Shown piece by piece: positions 7,684 through 15,028 of a stretch of 15,659 nucleotides of DNA. Where the stretch lies: assembly GCA_049587715.1 (NCBI GenBank), contig JBAVEL010000078.1, forward strand, positions 1-15,659, written 5' to 3'. Position 1 is the stretch's first letter; the number at the start of each line of letters is the position of its first letter. The notes under the pieces were generated by a model. The model had not been told where the DNA came from and did not search any database. It saw only the letters and a program-made list of their open reading frames with translations. Made by a program: the position numbers and the translations under genes. This DNA is from JBAVEL01 sp049587715. Its GTDB lineage: Bacteria > Bacteroidota > Ignavibacteria > UBA10030 > UBA6906.

Positions 7684-8274
7684 CTACCCCTCCCGGAAAG
7701 AGACCCTTTCCGAGACGGCCCGCTTCAGAATCTCCAGGTACTCCGCCCGGGGTATGTCCACCGCCCCGAGCCGGCGGAGATGCCCGGTCATGAACTGGGC
7801 ATCCAGAAGGAGGAAGCCCCGCGCGCGGAGGTGGTCCACCAGATGGACGAAGGCCACCTTGGAGGCATCCGTCTTCCTGCTGAACATGGACTCTCCGAAG
7901 AAGGCCCCGCCCAGGGCCACGCCGTAGAGCCCTCCTGCCAGGCGGCCTCCGTGCCACGACTCCACGCTGTGCGCAGAGCCCATGCGGTGGAGCCGGATGT
8001 AGGTCTCCCGGATGCCGTCCGAGATCCACGTCTCTTCGCGGGAGGCGCATCCGGCGATCACCTCCCCGAAGGCCGAATCCATCCGGACCTCAAAGAGACC
8101 GCTCCGCACGACGCGCCGGAGACTCCGGGAGGGGCGCAGCGCATCCAGGGGGAAGACGGCCCGCGGGTCGGGGGAAAACCAGGAGAGAACATCCGTGGCC
8201 GGGTCCGCCATGGGAAAGAACCCCTCCGCGTAGGCCCACAGCACCAGGCGGGGATCAGGGCCGGGGGATATCAC
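7684..8274 (-). CDS. aat: Leucyl/phenylalanyl-tRNA--protein transferase
   Basis: Aat transfers Leu or Phe from aminoacyl-tRNA to the N-terminus of proteins starting with Arg or Lys, marking them for ClpS/ClpAP degradation (N-degron pathway, cytoplasm). The family signature runs through the 196-residue product: AYAEGFFPMADP, LSWFSPDPRAVFPLD, HRMGSAHSVESWHGGRLAGG, GESMFSRKTDASKVAFVHL and LLDAQFMTGHLRRLGAVDI. The catalytic Gln of the usual DCQ motif is kept as DAQ. It is shorter than the E. coli enzyme (234 aa), lacking part of the N-terminal extension, which is common in other phyla. The start is GTG at 8274: its GTGA overlaps the stop of the 64-aa gene upstream, so translation is probably coupled. 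The larger open frame to 8826 is antisense-like extension inside the AddB gene and is rejected. It is the last gene of the AddB operon. Confidence 0.95.
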   Translation of the reverse strand: MISPGPDPRLVLWAYAEGFFPMADPATDVLSWFSPDPRAVFPLDALRPSRSLRRVVRSGLFEVRMDSAFGEVIAGCASREETWISDGIRETYIRLHRMGSAHSVESWHGGRLAGGLYGVALGGAFFGESMFSRKTDASKVAFVHLVDHLRARGFLLLDAQFMTGHLRRLGAVDIPRAEYLEILKRAVSERVSFREG

Positions 8275-8465
8275 ATTTCCCGGCCCCGTTTCCGGGCATA
8301 GACGCCGTGCAGGAACTGGAGCCGCTTCTGCGAGGGCACGTCCAGGTCCTCGTCGTCCTTGTCCCGCCTGAGGAACATCTCGAACTCTTCCTGCTCGCGC
8401 CGGGTCATCCGGTGCATAAAGTCGCGCAGGTCGTCTATCATCCGGTGTTGCTCTGCATGGGTCAT
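8271..8465 (-). CDS. Small hypothetical protein (64 aa) between the AddB-like gene and aat
   Basis: This is a highly charged, probably all-helical 64-residue protein of unrecognised family. It contains MIDDLRDFMHRMTRREQEEF, an acidic-basic patch (LRRDKDDEDLD) and a basic tail (YARKRGREM). Support for coding: AAGGAG sits seven bases before the ATG, the ATG overlaps the AddB-like stop as ATGA, and its own TGA overlaps the aat GTG start. Such double 4-nt overlaps are unlikely unless the ORF is translated. It could be a small DNA-repair or tRNA-related accessory protein, but no motif shows this. Confidence 0.8.
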   Translation of the reverse strand: MTHAEQHRMIDDLRDFMHRMTRREQEEFEMFLRRDKDDEDLDVPSQKRLQFLHGVYARKRGREM

Positions 8466-11400
8466 GAGAGATCTCCTTGTTCTTCCTCGGCGGGCTGAAC
8501 CCGCGTCGCCGCCTGGATGCGGCAGACGGTGGCATGGGGGCAGTATCTGCAGACCTTCGCGGCCCGATCGGGCGGGGCGAGTGGAAACCGGCCGCGCGAG
8601 GCCCCATCCACGTAGCTGGCGACATACTCCTCGGCCTTCCGCATGAGGTTCGCCAGATCCCCGCCCGCCGGCAGGAGCTTCCCGCGCGCGAGGGGGAAGG
8701 CCTCCTCCTTGAACTCCGCGCTTCCGAGGGCGACTCTGGCCTGCACCTCTCTCCCGATCCGGTAGTAGATGCCTCCGGCGGGGGAGAGGGAGCGTCCCTC
8801 CCGGGCCTCCAGCAGCTCCCGCACAATCCCGAGGTAGAGGGGAAGCTGGAGACTCCTCCCCTCCTCCATCTCCTTCAGGCCGGGGAGCACGGAGCCCGTC
8901 TTGTAATCCACAACCGTGAAGCAGCCCGCCCCCACGTCCACGCGGTCCACCCTCCCCCTTACCCTCACTCCCCCGCACCGGGCGGGTTCCTCCCTCGAAA
9001 GGTGAGGATCGGGGGGGAGACCCTCCTCGGGCACCCTTCCGAAGGCCACCTCGAAATAGCGGGGCTCCAGACTGGTCTTGCGCGCCCGCTCGTAGGCAAG
9101 GTAGTCGTGGAGGATCCCCTCCGGGGTTCCCGGCCTTCCCAGGAGCATCTCGCGGTCCGCCTCCCAGAAGACGTCGGGGAAGTCCCTCTCACCCAGGAGC
9201 TCCTCCGCACAGGCGGTCAGCTCGGCCAGCGCAGACTTGAATTCCTCTTTGCTGCATCCCAGGATGGGAGGAGCGAGGCGCGCGCGGCGCGCGCGGTGAA
9301 ACCGGCAGAGGACCTCGTGCAGGATGGTCCCGCGCTCCAGAGGGGAAAGCTCCTCCTCGAGTTCCTCGGGCGGGCGGAGCCGGAGCAGGCGTTCCGCGAA
9401 AAAGCGGAAGGGGCATGCCCCGTATGTCTCAAGACGGGTCACGGACCAGGTTCTGTTCCTGAGCCCGTCGAGAGTCTCGCGGGCGCGCGCGCCGAGCCCC
9501 TGGCCGATGATCCCCTCGAAGGCAGGCATGGAATGCCCGCCCAGGCGGCTCTGTTCCACGCGCACGGCACGGAGCACTCCCGCCGCCGCCTCCAGCAACG
9601 CGGGAGCCGCATCTTCCTCTCCCCGCCGGAGTCCCCTCCCGTACCGCTCCAGGGCCTCCCCGGCCGAGAGTACCGCATGCGCCCAGGGGGCCTCCCCCGT
9701 GTTCTTCCACTCCCGGGCCGGTGCAATCTCGAGCAGAGCATCCACGAAACCCGAGCGGACCAGCTCCAGGGGCCCGTCGCGCTCCGGGTGCACCAGGTAC
9801 AGGTGCTCCAGCCGGCGGCTCACCGCCTGGTAGAAGAGATAGCGCTGTTCCCAGGTGTGGCGCCGGGCGCGCCGGGCCTGCCGGGCAAGGGAGTAGAACA
9901 CCTCGGGCTGGTAGACCGAGGGAAACTCCCCCTCCACAAGGCCGATCAATATCATCACCTCCAGATCCAGCCCACGTGTCTCCTCGATGGAGGTGACCAG
10001 CACCCCGCGGCCGAACTCCTCCCGGGGATTGTAGCGCTCGCCCGATACGGCCACCTGGAGCCGCTCCAGGTACTCGGCCGCATGCCGCGGGACCGCTTCC
10101 CCCCCTTCCGCTTCCGGCAGATCGGAGGCCAGATCCAGGATGCCGAGGAACTTGCCCAGCGCGCGCATATCCCGCTCGGCCAAATCCGGGGTCTTTCCCT
10201 CCCCGGCCCGGAGGATGTTCTCCCTCACCCCTACGGCCTCCAGGAGGTCCCTGACACGGGAGCGGAACTGGCCGGGGAGCAGCCGTTCCTCAAAGGGAGC
10301 CAGGAGCGACCTGAGCCGCGCAATATCCTCCAGAGCGCGGCGCACAAGGCGGAGCTCATCGGCGAGGGATTCCCCGTCCCGCTCTTCCGCCGTCTGCAGT
10401 CTGCGCTCCAGAAGGGCGCAGTCCCGCTCCAGGCGCCGGCACCAGGCGGCGTATCCCCCCGTGATCTTGAGACGGAGCGATTGCCGCGCCAGGTTTCCCC
10501 GTTCCACCCCCGGGAATGAGAAGTAGCCCGGGTGCAGGATGCGCAGAATGTCATCCCGCCTGTACCCGCGTACCGGAACGGCCAGGAGTCCCAGAATGCC
10601 CGCCGCCAGGGGGGAGGCCCCGAGGGCAAACCGGTCGGTGATGTTGGCGGGGACGCCCACCCTCTCGAATGCCGGACGGAGAAGCGCCGTGTAGAGACCC
10701 GGCCGGATCATGGCCACACAGATCCGGCTCAGATCCCGGGAGGGGTTCTCCAGAACAAGATGCTTCAGGAGCCGCGCCGTGAACTCGGCCTCTTCCTCCC
10801 GGCCGGCGGCCCGCACGACCGTCACATGCACGCCCGGGTCCCGTTGCGCCGATCCGGGCTCCGCACGGAAGAGGCCACGCGCGGCGGCCTCCCCCAGGGG
10901 GGAAATCCCCTGCGGAATCCCCTCCTCCCCCGGGGGAGCGGGAGAGGATACCAGGGGCGGTTCTTCCGGAGAGGCGAAGCCGAAAGAGCGGAAGCGGGCG
11001 TAGTTCTCCTCCAGGTGGCCGAAGAGGGCGGGATTTCCCGGGGCATAGTCGAAGAGGAGGGTGAGGGAAACAGAGGGGAGCGCCCCCAGCTTCTGCAGGA
11101 GCCCCATCTCAGGATCCGTGAACTCGTCGAACCCCTCCACGACAATCAGACTGACGCGGGGAAAAAGGGCCTGGAAAGACCGCGCAAACCGGCGCATGGA
11201 GCAGCCGGTATGGAGAATGCGGAACACCCCCGCCACGTCCTGGCTCCCGCGCACGGCAAGCTGCTCCTCATACTGCCTGTACAGCAGGGCCACGTCCGCC
11301 AGCTTCCTCCGCTCATCGGGTCCGGCCTCCTCCCTCTCCTCCTCCAGCATGGCGGCCGACACTCCGGTCTCCCGCAGGCGGTTGATCACCGCCTTGATGC

Positions 11401-11752
11401 TCTCGAAGGTGCCGCGCCGGCGGAGGGAGAGCCCCGCTCCCGAAGAGAAATAGGTGAAGTGCCCCCGCGCCCGGCGGATCGCGGCATGGAACACCAGGTC
11501 GGTCACCGGACCGCGGAGGACACCGGTGGCGGGGAATATGCGGGAAAAGAGGGCCAGAGCCAGAGTTTCCAGGGTGTGTACCTGACGTACACCGAGGGCG
11601 CGCGCGGGGCTCTTCTGGACGAGCTCCCGCACAAGGTGCCTCACCCTTCTCCGGGTGGGCACCACAAGGAGGAATGTGTCCGCGGCCCCTCTGGAAATGC
11701 GCTCGCCGAGACCCGGCAGAGCGGGGGGGCCGTGGCGCAGGATGACAGGCAT
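8462..11752 (-). CDS. addB: AddB-like protein: inactivated helicase fold plus Fe-S PD-(D/E)XK nuclease
   Basis: This 1096-residue protein is the likely second nuclease subunit of an AddAB-type end-resection complex. The N-terminal region (FLLVVPTRRRVRHLVREL, about 26-44) matches the AddB start but has no Walker A, so the helicase fold is presumably inactive. Later helicase-like motifs persist: SIEETRGLDLEVMILIGL and VEGEFPS (motif V-like) and YLFYQAVSRRLEHLYLVHP (motif VI-like). The C-terminal nuclease has LHEVLCRFH, GRVDRVDV (about 936), VVDYKTG (about 947) and SLQLPLYLG, so the catalytic residues are present. Cysteines in YGACPFRFF (about 780) and CRYCPHATVC (about 1066-1075) fit the AddB 4Fe-4S arrangement of one distant Cys plus CxxCx5C. 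The start is ATG 11752 with GGAG nine bases upstream; the GTG at 11827 lies inside the predicted promoter. Its ATGA overlaps the 64-aa gene, giving an operon with aat. Confidence 0.9.
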   Translation of the reverse strand: MPVILRHGPPALPGLGERISRGAADTFLLVVPTRRRVRHLVRELVQKSPARALGVRQVHTLETLALALFSRIFPATGVLRGPVTDLVFHAAIRRARGHFTYFSSGAGLSLRRRGTFESIKAVINRLRETGVSAAMLEEEREEAGPDERRKLADVALLYRQYEEQLAVRGSQDVAGVFRILHTGCSMRRFARSFQALFPRVSLIVVEGFDEFTDPEMGLLQKLGALPSVSLTLLFDYAPGNPALFGHLEENYARFRSFGFASPEEPPLVSSPAPPGEEGIPQGISPLGEAAARGLFRAEPGSAQRDPGVHVTVVRAAGREEEAEFTARLLKHLVLENPSRDLSRICVAMIRPGLYTALLRPAFERVGVPANITDRFALGASPLAAGILGLLAVPVRGYRRDDILRILHPGYFSFPGVERGNLARQSLRLKITGGYAAWCRRLERDCALLERRLQTAEERDGESLADELRLVRRALEDIARLRSLLAPFEERLLPGQFRSRVRDLLEAVGVRENILRAGEGKTPDLAERDMRALGKFLGILDLASDLPEAEGGEAVPRHAAEYLERLQVAVSGERYNPREEFGRGVLVTSIEETRGLDLEVMILIGLVEGEFPSVYQPEVFYSLARQARRARRHTWEQRYLFYQAVSRRLEHLYLVHPERDGPLELVRSGFVDALLEIAPAREWKNTGEAPWAHAVLSAGEALERYGRGLRRGEEDAAPALLEAAAGVLRAVRVEQSRLGGHSMPAFEGIIGQGLGARARETLDGLRNRTWSVTRLETYGACPFRFFAERLLRLRPPEELEEELSPLERGTILHEVLCRFHRARRARLAPPILGCSKEEFKSALAELTACAEELLGERDFPDVFWEADREMLLGRPGTPEGILHDYLAYERARKTSLEPRYFEVAFGRVPEEGLPPDPHLSREEPARCGGVRVRGRVDRVDVGAGCFTVVDYKTGSVLPGLKEMEEGRSLQLPLYLGIVRELLEAREGRSLSPAGGIYYRIGREVQARVALGSAEFKEEAFPLARGKLLPAGGDLANLMRKAEEYVASYVDGASRGRFPLAPPDRAAKVCRYCPHATVCRIQAATRVQPAEEEQGDLS

Positions 11753-11800
11753 CGCCGGGATCTCCGTGGCTCCGCGGCGGGAGGATGCCCGCCACCCCTC

Positions 11801-11829
11801 TTGATACGAAAAACCCGTTCCAGCCACAA
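11801..11829 (-). promoter_or_regulatory. Weak candidate promoter of the AddB-like operon
   Basis: On the minus strand TTGTGG (11824-11829), 17 bases, TATCAA (11801-11806). Each hexamer matches sigma70 only partly (3/6 and 4/6). It is the best candidate in the 196-bp space between this operon and the sigma54 activator and would give a leader of about 40 nt. Confidence 0.3.
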
Positions 11830-11893
11830 CAGAACCCCCGGAAAGAGCCCCCCGGGGGGGGTGTGACCTTCGTCATGGGAGATGAGCAGCCGG

Positions 11894-11905
11894 CATGATA
11901 TCATG
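11894..11905. promoter_or_regulatory. 12-bp palindrome CATGATATCATG in the divergent regulator/AddB intergenic region
   Basis: A perfect palindrome in the intergenic region upstream of the sigma54 activator and the AddB-like operon. It contains TATCAT, which could itself serve as a -10 for the activator, though no -35 was found at the right spacing. It could be an operator. It is unusually AT-rich for this GC-rich DNA. Confidence 0.3.
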
Positions 11906-11948
11906 GGATTGAAATTCTCTTTGTGTCTTTCCCCGAGGAGTCCAAACC

Positions 11949-13304
11949 CTGGCAGAAGTCCTTTCCAGAAGCACCGTTCTCTTCACGGAGGATGTCTGGA
12001 CCGTGTTCCGGGATGCCCCCGTCTGTCAGCCCGGCGAGGGGGTTGCCTACGAGGCGGCAGCCGAACGGGGAGACCTCCTCACCGACCTGGAGCGGCGACA
12101 GTGCGCCGTGCTGGTTGTGGGGGCGGCGCATCCGCTGGCCGGAGGCGGGGGGATGCTTGCCCGGATCAGGCGGGCGGGGGGAGGCCCGAAGGTCATCGTC
12201 ATTACCGACAAGCCGGATGTGCCGTACGCGGTGCGGATGATCAAGTCGGGGGTGCATGACGTCCTGGTCAGGCCCGTGAGCGGGAAGGCGCTGGACGAGG
12301 CGATCCGTTCGGCTCTCGGGGACGCGGAGCCGCATCGGGAGCGGATGCCCCGGAGCACCCGACAGGAGGCCGCCGGGGATCTCGTGGGCGACAGCCCGGC
12401 CATCCGGGAAATCCGGCGCACCATCGCAGCCGTGGCCCCCACGGACACGCATGTCTTTCTGAGCGGCGAGAGCGGAACGGGGAAGGAACTGGTGGCGCGG
12501 ATGCTCCACACACAGAGCACGCGCTCGGGGGGGCCTTTCGTGGCCGTGAACTGCGCCGCCCTTCCCCACGACATCCTGGAGAACGAGCTCTTCGGGCACG
12601 AGCGGGGCGCGTTCACCGGCGCTCTGGAGAAGAAGGAGGGGTGTTTTGAGCTTGCGCACGGCGGCACGCTGCTCCTGGACGAGATCGGCGAGATGACGCC
12701 GGACACGCAGGCAAAGCTGCTGCGCGCCATCGAGTCGCAGTCTTTCCGGCGGCTGGGAGGAAAGCAGGAGGTGCAGGTGGATGTGCGGATCGTGGCGGCC
12801 ACGAACCGCGAGACCTCGGAGGCGCTGGCGCAGGGACGGATCCGGGCGGACCTCTACTACCGGCTGAGCGTGATCGAGCTGGAGATTCCCCCCCTCCGGG
12901 AGAGACCCGAGGACATCCGCCCGCTCGTCCGGCATTTCCTCGGGCAACTGGCAGCCCGGCACGGCAGGGACATCCGCGGCTGCACACCCGGGTGCGAGGC
13001 GGCGCTGGAGGCCCACGCATGGCCGGGGAACGTCCGGGAGCTCAGGAACGCCGTGGAGCGGGCCGTTGTGCTCAGCGCCGGCCCCCTCCTGGAGGAGACC
13101 GATCTTCCCCTGCGGATCGCGGGCACAGCAAGGGAGAGCGCCCGCGTGCACATCCCTCTGGGGAGCACCGTGGAAGAGGCCGAGAGAACCCTTATCCTGG
13201 AAACCCTGGCCTCGGTGGGTAACAACAAATCGCAGGCGGCCCGCATGCTGGGGGTGAGCCGCAAGACCCTCCACAACAAGCTGAACAGCTTCAGTCTGGG
13301 ATAG
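11949..13304 (+). CDS. NtrC-type sigma54-dependent activator with degenerate receiver domain
   Basis: This is an enhancer-binding protein that remodels RNA polymerase-sigma54. Domains in order are a receiver-like module, an AAA+ domain and a Fis-type HTH. The AAA+ domain has GESGTGKELVARML (Walker A), GAFTGA (sigma54 contact), GGTLLLDEIGEM (Walker B), RADLYYRLSVIEL, and LRERPEDI. Near the C-terminus are WPGNVRELRNAVERAV and an HTH with NNKSQAARMLGVSRKTLHNKL. In the receiver, the position normally holding the phosphorylated Asp is Gly (VLVVGAA, codon 12120-12122) and the conserved Lys is Arg (LVRPV). The Thr (VITD) and an acidic pair (TED) remain, so it is probably phosphorylation-independent. 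No ATG precedes the receiver's first strand (VLFTED): the first GTG is at 12003, whereas a CTG at 11949 has GAGGAG eight bases upstream, so CTG is used here as the likely start. Neighbouring exopolysaccharide genes are possible targets. Confidence 0.9.
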   Translation: MAEVLSRSTVLFTEDVWTVFRDAPVCQPGEGVAYEAAAERGDLLTDLERRQCAVLVVGAAHPLAGGGGMLARIRRAGGGPKVIVITDKPDVPYAVRMIKSGVHDVLVRPVSGKALDEAIRSALGDAEPHRERMPRSTRQEAAGDLVGDSPAIREIRRTIAAVAPTDTHVFLSGESGTGKELVARMLHTQSTRSGGPFVAVNCAALPHDILENELFGHERGAFTGALEKKEGCFELAHGGTLLLDEIGEMTPDTQAKLLRAIESQSFRRLGGKQEVQVDVRIVAATNRETSEALAQGRIRADLYYRLSVIELEIPPLRERPEDIRPLVRHFLGQLAARHGRDIRGCTPGCEAALEAHAWPGNVRELRNAVERAVVLSAGPLLEETDLPLRIAGTARESARVHIPLGSTVEEAERTLILETLASVGNNKSQAARMLGVSRKTLHNKLNSFSLG

Positions 13305-13316
13305 TCTCCCGCGGAC

Positions 13317-14222
13317 TCAGGGCCACTCGACGGCGAGGGCCGCGAGCCCTGAGGGTCCCCCCTCCAGGCGGGAGAAGCGGGCGGCGTAGTCCAGACGCAC
13401 TGCTCCGATCCGGAGCCCCAGCCCCGCCCTGGCTTCCGTTTCCCCCCCCCGCACCAGAACCCCCGTCCGGGCGGCCAGCAGCCCGGCCCACTCCCACTCC
13501 ATGCCCGCGCGGTAGAGAACCCCCCTCTCCCCCAGGAACATGTCGCTCTGATAAGCAAACAGAAGAGTGTGATCCCCCGCGCGGTGGAGGAATGCCGAGC
13601 CGAGGGCCAGCACGCGCGGACCTCGTGGGGATGCGCGGTCCCACCCGAGGGGCGGCGCCGCAGGACGATAGTCCGTGCCCGTTCCCATGAGAGAGCACCC
13701 GAACCGGAACCGCCGGTCGGGCGCATAACCGAGCCCCGCGCCGGCAGACACAGCATTGGCGGGATCTCCCCCTTGTGTCGAGCGATGGAGTCGGAGTGTG
13801 AGGCCGCAACTCAGGTCCTCCGTCACCATGGTCCCGTAGGAGGCAGAGCCCGTGATCTCCATGGGGTCCGCTCCCCCCCAGGAGTCGAGCCCTCCCCCAT
13901 GCCATGTCTCCACATCCAGAGCCACGGCCGCGTCCCTCCCTGCCGGAACACACACACCGGCCCGCTCCATCGAGGCATCGCGCCGCATTCTGTGGATGTC
14001 CACCTCCGCCGATCCCTTTCGCACCCAGGCCAGGATCGCGGGGTTGACCGCATGGGCGCCATGGGGGAACGGAAGGGCCGCCGCCGCATCGGCCATCCCG
14101 GCAGTGCGCGCGTGAAGGGCGTAGACCCCGTTCTGAGGCCCCACCTTCTCGCCCAGAAGCTGGGCAGTGGATTCGGGCGGAAGCAGCAGGGCGGCCAGAC
14201 ACACAGGGAGAAGACCTCTCAT
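13317..14222 (-). CDS. PorV-like outer-membrane beta-barrel protein of the polysaccharide export locus
   Basis: The 301-residue product begins with a signal peptide (MRGLLPVCLAALLLPPESTAQ) and continues as alternating beta-strand sequence to a terminal strand ending AVEWP. The start of the mature protein has ARTAGMADAAAAL and AVNPAIL, which resemble the opening of PorV/PorQ/UPF0164 barrels, where a mature N-terminal segment ends in an NPA motif. This places it in the outer membrane. The ATG at 14222 has GAGGG eight bases upstream. It begins 26 bases after the export-protein gene and is almost certainly cotranscribed with it, so a barrel partner in export is plausible. It ends 12 bases from the convergent sigma54 activator. 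A much longer frame continues upstream to the window end but is only a shadow of the export and chain-length genes. Family placement rests on pattern resemblance, so exact function is uncertain. Confidence 0.78.
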   Translation of the reverse strand: MRGLLPVCLAALLLPPESTAQLLGEKVGPQNGVYALHARTAGMADAAAALPFPHGAHAVNPAILAWVRKGSAEVDIHRMRRDASMERAGVCVPAGRDAAVALDVETWHGGGLDSWGGADPMEITGSASYGTMVTEDLSCGLTLRLHRSTQGGDPANAVSAGAGLGYAPDRRFRFGCSLMGTGTDYRPAAPPLGWDRASPRGPRVLALGSAFLHRAGDHTLLFAYQSDMFLGERGVLYRAGMEWEWAGLLAARTGVLVRGGETEARAGLGLRIGAVRLDYAARFSRLEGGPSGLAALAVEWP

Positions 14223-14248
14223 GTTGGCATCCCTCACGGGCACGGGTC

Positions 14249-14893
14249 TCAGAACCCCTCCGCCACGCGGAAGAGGGCGAAGAACACCAGAACCGACCCC
14301 ATGTACTCCCCGAAGTCCTTCAGGAAGTTCCTCCGGAGCGGAACGTGCACCACGTCCCCGGGGCCTATCGAGGGGAGGGCTTCCATCCGGGCGTCCTCCA
14401 TGAATGCCTCCAGGTCCACCACCTCGGCCACTCCCGGGGATCCCTTCCGGAAGACCCTGACCCTCCCCAGATCGGCCTCGGGGAGGGATCCCCCCGCGGA
14501 GGCAAGCACCTCCAGGAGGGACATCGGCCCTTCCACGGGATAGGTGTCGGGTCTGGGGACGGCGCCCAGGATGGTGACCCGCCGGGAGCCCGATGCAAGG
14601 GCCGAGACGGTCAGGCGGATCTCGCCCTGGATGTACTCGGCAAGGCGGGTCCGGAGGGCCGCCATGAAGGCCTCCTTCGGAAGGCCTGCCGCCTGAATCT
14701 CCCCGGCCAGGGGAATGCTGATGAGTCCGTCTTCCCGCACCTCGGCCGCAGTGGTGAATTCCGGGAAGCCCCACACCGTGATCAGGAGCCGGTCCCCCTT
14801 CCCGATGACGTAGTCCCGGACCTGCGCCGGGAGCGGAGAAGCGGCGGAGATCGCCAGAAGAAGGAGCATCGGCATCATGCGGAATCGGACCAT
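14249..14893 (-). CDS. Wza-like polysaccharide export (OPX) protein
   Basis: Outer-membrane polysaccharide export proteins form the periplasmic/outer-membrane conduit for capsule or exopolysaccharide. The 214-residue product has a signal peptide (MMPMLLLLAISAASPLPAQ) without a lipobox Cys, so it is not an obvious lipoprotein, unlike E. coli Wza. A Poly_export domain follows (VRDYVIGKGDRLLITVWG, then VREDGLISIPLAGEI), then an SLBB-type domain (RRVTILGAVPRPDTYPVEGP through MSLLEVLASAGG). It ends at GDVVHVPLRRNFLKDFGEY followed by a hydrophobic stretch (MGSVLVFFALFRVAEGF) that may be the outer-membrane helix. It is short, carrying one SLBB repeat where Wza has several. The ATG at 14893 has AAGGAG seven bases upstream. 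It is first in a two-gene unit with the barrel protein and is divergent from the chain-length gene. Confidence 0.92.
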   Translation of the reverse strand: MVRFRMMPMLLLLAISAASPLPAQVRDYVIGKGDRLLITVWGFPEFTTAAEVREDGLISIPLAGEIQAAGLPKEAFMAALRTRLAEYIQGEIRLTVSALASGSRRVTILGAVPRPDTYPVEGPMSLLEVLASAGGSLPEADLGRVRVFRKGSPGVAEVVDLEAFMEDARMEALPSIGPGDVVHVPLRRNFLKDFGEYMGSVLVFFALFRVAEGF

Positions 14894-14979
14894 AGGAGTT
14901 CTCCTTCCTCGCGGAAGCGTTGCGGAACCGCGCGGGACCCCGTGCGGCCGGAAGCAAGGGGGGAGCTGCGGCGAGAGCG

Positions 14980-15008
14980 AAGGTACGGATTTGAGTCCCG
15001 AATTCCAA
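14980..15008 (-). promoter_or_regulatory. Candidate promoter of the OPX-barrel operon
   Basis: On the minus strand TTGGAA (15003-15008), 17 bases, TACCTT (14980-14985). It has the same TTG-20 nt-TAnnTT layout as other promoters here and would give a leader of about 80 nt. A perfect TTGACA on this strand at 15062-15067 has no good -10 at standard spacing, so this site is preferred. Confidence 0.45.
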
Positions 15009-15028
15009 AAGAGGCGCCGCCCTCCATA

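Noticed and set aside
9270..9300. Alternating GCGCGCGC tract suggesting a repeat or Z-DNA element
   Set aside because: It lies inside the AddB-like coding frame and simply encodes an Arg/Ala stretch (RARRARL).
8477..11866. Open frames of 680 and 444 aa on the plus strand
   Set aside because: Both are antisense to the AddB-like gene, which has clear nuclease motifs; they show no recognisable family and have typical shadow composition.
11901..13274. 457-aa minus-strand frame
   Set aside because: It is the antisense shadow of the sigma54 activator, which has all AAA+ motifs on the plus strand.
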